DNA of 10,405 nt from JBKBXU01 sp046313675 (lineage in GTDB: Bacteria > Bacteroidota > Bacteroidia > Cytophagales > Cytophagaceae). Positions 5,209 to 10,405 of this stretch are shown in pieces (position 1 is the stretch's first letter; every line of letters starts with the position of its first letter). The DNA is taken from the NCBI GenBank assembly GCA_046313675.1, contig JBKBXU010000153.1:1-10405 (forward strand), in the 5' to 3' direction. The notes beneath the pieces were generated by a model. It ran no database searches. It saw nothing but the letters and a program-made list of their open reading frames with translations, and was not told where the DNA came from. Position numbers and translations under genes: made by a program.

Positions 5209-7089
5209 ATGCACCTTAACAAACTTGGGAAGCTTTTCAGATTAACGACAGGGATTATTTTCTTTCTGATTGCTTCTCCGTTGTCTATGTATGCTCAGAA
5301 TATTCTGCTATTAGATAAAATTATTGATGAATTTCCTTTGGAGGGAAATTATTTGTCCGTTTTTGCGGACTCTTCAAATGTACTGACAGTTACAGATTTT
5401 TTTGATGGAGATTCTCTGTTTCATGTAAATGAAAGTTCATACGCTTATATGGCCAATTCTTCCCATACCTATTGGCTAAAATTTCATCTTAAAGGTTCAG
5501 TCCCTGAGAAAAAATATGTACTTGAATCTTATTCCCTGCACGCAGAAGAAATGGTTTTGTACTATGTGGATGCTTCGGGCTTTGTGCATGAACAGAAAGC
5601 CGGTCATGGGAGAGATTTTAATCTACGAAAATACAAAATATCTAACTTAGCATTTGATTTGCAGCCTTCGGACGGGCGGGTGCAAAAATATATGTTAAAA
5701 GTACGTTCTGCCTACCCGATGGGATTTGAGCTTAAAATTCGATCTCAGGCTTATTTCACTTCCTACCTTGCCCGGGAGTACTATTTTTTGGGTCTTTTCT
5801 ATGGTATATTGTTGATAATGGCGGTATACAATTTCCTCATTTTTGTTCGATCCAGGGAATTGGTTAATCTGTTTTATGTATTTTATGTTTTATGTTGCGG
5901 CTTGATTTCTTTTGTTGAGGATGGTTTTGGCTTTCAATTTTTATGGCCTTCATATCCTCAAATCAATTATATAACAAATATATTCGTTGCACCTGTTTTG
6001 TTTATTACTACATTTTCTTTTTATGCGCGCTTTTTCCTGGATTATTCACTGGAAGAAAATGCTCGATTTAAGTGGGTTTGGACCGGTATTTTATTTTACA
6101 TTATAGTTAAGTTTGTTGAGTTGAACCAGGATTTTGTTCTTTATTCTCAATACATCTACCTTATTCCATTCATGCTTATTTATCTTCATGCTTTTCGGTT
6201 ATTAAGGCAGGGATATAAAGCAGCACGTTATTTTATCCTGGGTTTTTCGTTTGTTTTAGCAGGTATCTTATTATACCAGCTCAGGGTATTTGACTTAATT
6301 CCTCATAATTTGTTTACGGTCTACAGTCTTAATTATGGAATTGTTGCAGAGGTTGTGATCCTTTCCTTCGCTATAGGAGACCGGATNNNNNNNNNNTTGA
6401 AAGACCAAAAGGAGAAAGCAGATGAATTATTGATTCAGCAATTACAAGTAAATAAGGAACTCCAGGAGAAGGTGAACAGGGAATTGGAAGAGAAGGTCTC
6501 TCAAAGAACCATTGATTTGGAGAATAAAACAGTTGAGTTGCAGGATGCCAATGAAAACCTTAAACGTATGGCTTCCGAGTTGGATCGCATGGCTTCTAAG
6601 TTGGATAAAGATAACTGGTTACTTAATAAAGAAGTAATCGAGGAGAAAAAAGCCCGTTTATTGTCGAAAGGAGTGTCTTTTAATGATTTTAGTAAAATCT
6701 TTCCTACGGAACTTTCCTGTTTAACTTATTTGGAAGATTTAAAGTGGAAGCAGGGATTTATTTGTAAAAAATGCCAGAATAACAGATTTTCTTTTCATGG
6801 CTTCCATAGAGCAAGAAAATGTACTCGTTGTAATTATGTTGAATCACTAACTACGTCTACTGTTTTTCAGGGTGTTCGTTTTCCTTTAAATAAGGCTTTT
6901 TATTTAATGTATGTTTCAGTCTCTGCTCATAAAGATATGTCTCTTGAAGAAGTGTCCTCATGCCTTGGAGTTTCCAGGGTTACCTGTTCTAAGTTTAGAA
7001 ATAAGATTCAGGAGAGAATATCAAAAACTATTTTAAAAAAAGGGGATCACCCTGAAAATTGGGAGCAATTTATACTTGACCGTTCGTAA
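5209..7089 (+). CDS. 7TMR-DISM membrane receptor fused to an IS1595-type transposase zinc ribbon and HTH
   Basis: The 626-residue reading frame counts four undetermined residues. In order it shows a signal peptide (about 1-29, ending MYAQ) and an extracytoplasmic sensor domain of the 7TMR-DISMED2 type (about 35-180, with HTYWLKFHL and KKYVLESYS strands). The seven-helix 7TMR-DISM domain follows (about 190-390, with YYFLGLFYGILLIMAVYNF and ending EVVILSFAIGDR), then a cytoplasmic coiled coil (about 395-485, NRELEEKVSQRT). The final part is a zinc-ribbon/HTH module: C504-LTYLEDLKW, C519-x2-C522 and C538-x2-C541, then ESLTTSTVF (545-553) and an HTH-like stretch MSLEEVSSCLGVSRVTCSKF. This matches the N-terminal DNA-binding part of IS1595-family transposases. 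The protein ends about 20 residues after the HTH, so no DDE catalytic domain exists, and there is no histidine kinase, GGDEF or LytTR output. A membrane-bound DNA-binding regulator is inferred. A run of N interrupts residues 393-396. Confidence 0.85.
   Translation: MHLNKLGKLFRLTTGIIFFLIASPLSMYAQNILLLDKIIDEFPLEGNYLSVFADSSNVLTVTDFFDGDSLFHVNESSYAYMANSSHTYWLKFHLKGSVPEKKYVLESYSLHAEEMVLYYVDASGFVHEQKAGHGRDFNLRKYKISNLAFDLQPSDGRVQKYMLKVRSAYPMGFELKIRSQAYFTSYLAREYYFLGLFYGILLIMAVYNFLIFVRSRELVNLFYVFYVLCCGLISFVEDGFGFQFLWPSYPQINYITNIFVAPVLFITTFSFYARFFLDYSLEENARFKWVWTGILFYIIVKFVELNQDFVLYSQYIYLIPFMLIYLHAFRLLRQGYKAARYFILGFSFVLAGILLYQLRVFDLIPHNLFTVYSLNYGIVAEVVILSFAIGDRXXXXLKDQKEKADELLIQQLQVNKELQEKVNRELEEKVSQRTIDLENKTVELQDANENLKRMASELDRMASKLDKDNWLLNKEVIEEKKARLLSKGVSFNDFSKIFPTELSCLTYLEDLKWKQGFICKKCQNNRFSFHGFHRARKCTRCNYVESLTTSTVFQGVRFPLNKAFYLMYVSVSAHKDMSLEEVSSCLGVSRVTCSKFRNKIQERISKTILKKGDHPENWEQFILDRS
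6387..6396. other. 10-base run of N inside the receptor gene
   Basis: Ten undetermined bases fall just after the last transmembrane helix, between GDR (390-392) and LKDQKEKA. The reading frame continues correctly on both sides, so the true gap length is probably 3n+1. Related 7TMR-DISM proteins commonly read GDR-I-x-x-LK here (from memory), which would need seven missing bases rather than ten. The run may therefore be a fixed-length assembly placeholder. Confidence 0.95.
6565..6606 (+). repeat. 21-bp tandem duplication encoding one coiled-coil heptad
   Basis: Two adjacent 21-bp units, 6565-6585 and 6586-6606, differ at three bases. They encode RMASELD and RMASKLD (residues 453-466). The unit is exactly one heptad of the cytoplasmic coiled coil, so the duplication lengthens the linker without changing helical register. 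Confidence 0.9.
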
Positions 7090-7270
7090 TAGGTACTAAT
7101 ATTATATAGATCTTCAGGATTTATTGCATTCCCTGGTTTTACCTCAATAATTTTAGGTACTATTCTTTACATTTCAGGGGTATAATTCTTATCAAAAAAT
7201 GGCTAAAACTATAATAAATCAAGGTTGTCTATCATTTTTTTAAAGGCTCTTTTTACCTTTCCGAAAACCA
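7090..7270. promoter_or_regulatory. intergenic region upstream of the GH9 gene
   Basis: This 181-bp AT-rich spacer should hold the end of the receptor transcript and the promoter of the GH9 gene. A nonamer TAGGTACTA occurs twice in direct orientation (7090-7098 and 7154-7162, 64 bp apart). No clear terminator hairpin is visible. TACCTTTC at 7254-7261 resembles a -7 element with one mismatch, with TTG at 7225-7227, but the spacing (26 bp) is longer than usual. Confidence 0.3.
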
Positions 7271-9562
7271 ATGATAAGTACTATGAAAACATCTTGTTAT
7301 GTATTGCTTTTTCTTTTAGTTCTTCCTCAAAGTGTACATGCAGCACGTTATGTGCGATACAATCAGGCAGGTTATTTGCCTGACCAGGTAAAAAGGGTAA
7401 TTATAATGTCTGATGATAATTGTTCAGGCCTGGCCTGGAGAGTAAAAAATTCATCATCTTCCCTTGTTCTCGACGGGAACCTCGGAGCGAGTGCAGCCGG
7501 AGCAGGTAATTTTATGCCCAAGGCATTTAATTATGTTATTGATTTTTCAACTATTCAGGAGGAGGGTATATATACCATAGAAATTGATGAGATAGAAAGT
7601 ATAAACATACGAATAAGCTGCAGGCCCTATGAGTTTATGCTGGAGCAGGTTTTACGTATGTTCAGGGTTCGGAGAAGTGGGTCTGAAGATTGCCTTGATC
7701 ATGAAGTTTCTCATTTAGGAGATGCTTCCTGTCTTATTTGGAGGAGAAATGGTACCGATAATGGAAGTTGGTCACCGGATGCCGGGGAGAAAAAAGTGGA
7801 TATGCTTGGGGGGTGGTATGATGCAGGAGATTATATAAAGTTTACCCTTACCAATGCATATAGCGCGTATTTTCTATTAAGGTCTTATGAATTAATGCCG
7901 GAGATCTTTAGGGAAAAGCATTTGTACTCTCAGACAGAATTAAACGATATGTTGGACGAAATTAAGCATGGCTTGGATTTTCTTCTTAAAACTATGCCGG
8001 ATGAGGATGAATTCATTATTCAGACAGGGGGATACCTGGATCACCAGCAATGGCCGGCCCGACTTCCTGAGAATGATGCCCTGGATGGCCAGCGAGAATG
8101 TTATTCAGCATTTTCGAGAACACAAATGGGGCTTACTGCCGCTGCTCTTGCATTGGGGGCTAAGGTGTTTCGTTCAGAAGGATATTCGGCATATGCAGAT
8201 GTTTGTGAAGCAAAAGCTATACAGATTTTTGCAAAAGCAAAAGCTTCAACGGAGGCTGTAGCTTGGTGGCAGGGAGGCCATGAAATCTTTTATGCAGATA
8301 ATAGTTTAAACGATAATATGGAGTTGGCAGCGATTGAACTTTACAACTTAACCAGTGTAGCCCAATACCTGACAGATGCTCAGTCGTATGGGAATGCAGC
8401 TGGGGCGGGTTATTGGGCAGCATGGTCAAATCTTAACATGAGTGCTCATAGTCGGTTGTTGCCACATTTTGGAAATATTTCTACTTCCGTAAACAATGAT
8501 TTAAATTATTTTGCCGGAATAGCTAATACAGCTAATAATCTTTGGAAAACCCCTCATAACTCCACATGGGCAAGTTTATACTCATTTTTTGCTGTAGGTC
8601 ACGGAGTTTTACAATATGAATTAGCCTCGGGAAATGGTTCACACCGTAATATGGCTACAAGTGTGTTGGACTATACCTTCGGACTTAATCCCTGGGGTTT
8701 GGGATTTATTGCTACTCAGGATTTGCCAAACACCATAACCAGTAGTTATGCTACCATTTATAGTCTTCAACCGCATCTGTTTCCGATAGGTGAGATTGCA
8801 GAAGGGCCGGCTCCTCAAGCCACTCATGCTGCCCAGAGACCTTATTTTTACCCTGCACACAATCCGAGTTTGTGGCATAGTGAATTCAATACCACAAATT
8901 TTACTTTCTTTGAGCAACCGGGGGATTATGTATGTATGGAAACCATTATAAGCGGGCTTGCAGACGGTTTATGGCTAATGACTCTGGCCACAAACCTTTG
9001 TGATGCTCCAATGTCCCTGGATATTATTGATTTTTCAGGAAAGACGGAAAGTAATACCATCAAACTGGATTGGAAAGTCTATAGCCAGCATAGCCTGGCT
9101 TTTGCTGTGGAAAGGTCTGCAGACGGGACAGAATTTGTAGAAATTGGATATTCAGATAACAGCTCTGGTAACAACAATACCCGTAATTATACTTTTACTG
9201 ACCCAACGCCTTCTCCCGGAATCAATTATTACAGGCTAAGGATTATGAATGGTGATGAGTTTTATGCTTATAGCTCGGTGGTGGCAGTTAGCAATGGTGA
9301 AGATGATGATATTGCTCTGAGTGTATATCCCAATCCTTTTTCTGACCAGGTCAGCCTTGCCTTGGAGATAAAGAAATCTGCCAAGGTAAAGGTGGAAATA
9401 ATAAATTCACTTGGCCAGGTATTGGAAGTAGTGCTTCAGAAAGAGTTTTCGGCGGGCAATCACCTGCATACTTTTACTAATTCTTTACCAGAGGGCATAT
9501 ATTTTTGCCGTGTAACTTCAGATGGAAGAACCAGTGTCAGCAAAATCATCGTCCGGCACTAG
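7271..9562 (+). CDS. secreted glycoside hydrolase family 9 (cellulase-like) with T9SS sorting domain
   Basis: This 763-residue exported protein is predicted to cleave beta-1,4-glucan-type polysaccharides outside the cell. It has a signal peptide (1-24, ending SVHA), an Ig-like CelD N-terminal domain (about 25-117, RYVRYNQAGYLPDQ), a GH9 (alpha/alpha)6 domain (about 120-577), a beta-sandwich linker (about 583-675, FAVERSADGTEFVEIG) and a type A T9SS tail (about 682-763, SVYPNPFSDQV to GIYFCRVTSDGRTSVSKIIV). Catalytic residues by family analogy are D184 and D187 in GGWYDAGDY and E557 in GDYVCMET. The usual HHR motif after LNPWGLGFI (471-480) is not apparent, and the usual NE...YNA around the acid is ME...SGLAD, so this is a divergent member with uncertain substrate. 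There is no carbohydrate-binding module of a kind I recognise. An ATG at 7283 (MKTSCYVLL) is an equally good start. It converges with the PIG-L gene. Confidence 0.88.
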   Translation: MISTMKTSCYVLLFLLVLPQSVHAARYVRYNQAGYLPDQVKRVIIMSDDNCSGLAWRVKNSSSSLVLDGNLGASAAGAGNFMPKAFNYVIDFSTIQEEGIYTIEIDEIESINIRISCRPYEFMLEQVLRMFRVRRSGSEDCLDHEVSHLGDASCLIWRRNGTDNGSWSPDAGEKKVDMLGGWYDAGDYIKFTLTNAYSAYFLLRSYELMPEIFREKHLYSQTELNDMLDEIKHGLDFLLKTMPDEDEFIIQTGGYLDHQQWPARLPENDALDGQRECYSAFSRTQMGLTAAALALGAKVFRSEGYSAYADVCEAKAIQIFAKAKASTEAVAWWQGGHEIFYADNSLNDNMELAAIELYNLTSVAQYLTDAQSYGNAAGAGYWAAWSNLNMSAHSRLLPHFGNISTSVNNDLNYFAGIANTANNLWKTPHNSTWASLYSFFAVGHGVLQYELASGNGSHRNMATSVLDYTFGLNPWGLGFIATQDLPNTITSSYATIYSLQPHLFPIGEIAEGPAPQATHAAQRPYFYPAHNPSLWHSEFNTTNFTFFEQPGDYVCMETIISGLADGLWLMTLATNLCDAPMSLDIIDFSGKTESNTIKLDWKVYSQHSLAFAVERSADGTEFVEIGYSDNSSGNNNTRNYTFTDPTPSPGINYYRLRIMNGDEFYAYSSVVAVSNGEDDDIALSVYPNPFSDQVSLALEIKKSAKVKVEIINSLGQVLEVVLQKEFSAGNHLHTFTNSLPEGIYFCRVTSDGRTSVSKIIVRH

Positions 9563-9631
9563 CGGGTATGTTGCTGCCTATTAAAGACTCCCATAAGGGG
9601 CAATGAAGATGCCGGCCTGGTTTGTGTACAC

Positions 9632-10405
9632 CTAATAATGGTATCGAACAAATGCCTCAATGGCTTCATATTCTGGTAGCCCCAGCTTGTTGTAGAGGTC
9701 AGCAGTGGCGCGGTTTCTTTCTTCTGCCCGTTGCCAGAACTCCCTGGAATCTGATCCCTGAAATACTACTCCGTCTTTTTGTGACTGGTGTTTAAATATG
9801 CCCAATCTTTTTTGGAGTACCTGGTCCGGACTCATAGGTACGGCCATTTCTATCTGATCAATATCCCATTCCTGCCAGGCTCCTCGATAGAGCCATAGCC
9901 AGCAGTCTTTCAACCAGGAAGGTTTTTGCTCTTTAAGCCTTGCCAAAGCCATAAAAATAGCATCCAGACAAGTTTTATGGGTGCCATGCGGATCAGCCAG
10001 GTCGCCCGCTGCGTATATCTGATGGGGCTTTATTTTCTCAATTATTTCCATGGTCAGCGCAATGTCCTGTTCGGCCAATGGTTTTTTTTGAACCTGACCC
10101 GTCTCATAGAACGGCATATTAATAAAATTTGCATTCTCATCCGGAATGCCTACATACCGGCACGTTGCTTTTGCTTCTCCTTTTCTGATCAGGCCTTTTA
10201 TATGCCTTACTTCCTCTATATCCTTTTCGCTTTGTTTTTTTGATTTTATAAATTTAATGGCCTTTTCAAAAACAACTTCAAATTCATTGTTTTGCAGGGC
10301 AAACTGATTGTTAAAATCAGACACAAAATCTACAAATCTCAGGGCTTCAGGATCAGATACGGCAATGTTTCCGGATGTTTGGTAAGCCACATGTACCTCA
10401 TGTCC
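9632..10405 (-). CDS. NagB/PIG-L family protein, C-terminal part (glucosamine-6-phosphate deaminase-like), 5' end outside window
   Basis: The last 257 residues plus stop are visible, and the frame is open to the right edge, starting GHEVHVAYQTSGNIAVSDPEALRF. This is the C-terminal LmbE/PIG-L-type deacetylase half of a Bacteroidota protein usually annotated as glucosamine-6-phosphate deaminase-like, in which a NagB domain precedes it. The segment AAGDLADPHGTHKTC (about 132-146 of the visible part) carries histidines H140 and H143, consistent with the metal-site region of PIG-L enzymes; their usual HPDD motif would lie upstream, outside the window. The C-terminus ends FVRYHY. A GTG at 10390 could look like a start but is internal, since the conserved sequence continues upstream of it. 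It probably acts on amino sugars; whether the N-terminal NagB domain is present cannot be seen. It converges with the GH9 gene across 69 bp that hold no clear terminator. Confidence 0.85.
   Translation of the reverse strand, partial: GHEVHVAYQTSGNIAVSDPEALRFVDFVSDFNNQFALQNNEFEVVFEKAIKFIKSKKQSEKDIEEVRHIKGLIRKGEAKATCRYVGIPDENANFINMPFYETGQVQKKPLAEQDIALTMEIIEKIKPHQIYAAGDLADPHGTHKTCLDAIFMALARLKEQKPSWLKDCWLWLYRGAWQEWDIDQIEMAVPMSPDQVLQKRLGIFKHQSQKDGVVFQGSDSREFWQRAEERNRATADLYNKLGLPEYEAIEAFVRYHY

Noticed and set aside
6700..7089. Remnant of an IS1595 insertion sequence
   Set aside because: The zinc ribbon/HTH is in frame with the receptor, no terminal inverted repeats or target-site duplication were seen, and no DDE domain follows; a domain fusion explains it better.
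7968..8917. Several reading frames of 70-97 residues on both strands within the GH9 gene
   Set aside because: They overlap conserved GH9 codons and show no domain, signal peptide or composition typical of real proteins.
9563..9631. Terminator between the GH9 and PIG-L genes (CCCATAAGGGG and nearby GC-rich bits)
   Set aside because: Only 3-4 bp stems can be formed and no T-run follows on either strand.
9926..10243. 105-residue rightward reading frame opposite the PIG-L gene
   Set aside because: It is antisense to a conserved coding region and no recognisable protein is encoded.
10388..10390. GTG as the start of the PIG-L family gene
   Set aside because: The frame remains open to the window edge and the upstream residues GHEVH continue the conserved family sequence, so the gene starts outside the window.

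Overview
The window looks like a chromosomal segment from a Bacteroidota bacterium, most likely a member of the Cytophagales (Cytophagia). The evidence is a C-terminal type IX secretion (T9SS) sorting domain on the cellulase-like protein, a 7TMR-DISM receptor, an OmpA-like protein with a Bacteroidota-style C-terminus, the C-terminal half of a NagB/PIG-L type protein, moderate to low GC, and start codons without Shine-Dalgarno sequences. The genus assignment is not supported beyond that. Nothing points to a phage, a complete insertion sequence, a CRISPR array or an RNA gene.

Layout, left to right: (i) 1-50, a probable terminator of a gene lying upstream of the window. (ii) 203-854, two rightward genes: an orphan single-domain response regulator and a 50-residue lmo0937-type membrane microprotein. 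(iii) 875-923, a strong bidirectional terminator hairpin whose right arm contains the stop codon of the next, leftward gene. (iv) 912-2374, a leftward pair encoding a diacylglycerol/lipid kinase followed by a hotdog acyl-CoA thioesterase, 44 bp apart and probably one lipid-metabolism transcript. (v) 2448-3185, rightward surE (5'/3'-nucleotidase), divergent from the lipid kinase. (vi) 3182-5080, a leftward secreted/envelope protein with an OmpA-like core and helical repeats, sharing 4 bp with the surE stop. (vii) 5209-7089, rightward, a 7TMR-DISM membrane receptor whose output end is a zinc ribbon plus helix-turn-helix like the DNA-recognition part of IS1595-family transposases; a 10-base run of N lies inside it. 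(viii) 7271-9562, rightward, a secreted glycoside hydrolase family 9 protein with a T9SS tail. (ix) 9632-10405, leftward, the C-terminal part of a NagB/PIG-L family protein running off the window.

Most genes are conserved housekeeping or accessory genes with no obvious shared pathway. Signalling (response regulator, receptor) and cell-envelope/lipid functions (lipid kinase, thioesterase, OmpA-like protein, secreted cellulase) dominate. The most unusual item is the receptor at 5209-7089. Its membrane sensor and coiled coil are of the kind that normally lead into a histidine kinase or cyclase, but here they lead into a transposase-type DNA-binding module without a transposase catalytic domain. 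This suggests a membrane-tethered, possibly one-component, transcription regulator made from a domesticated transposase fragment. That role is inference; the domain layout is visible in the sequence.
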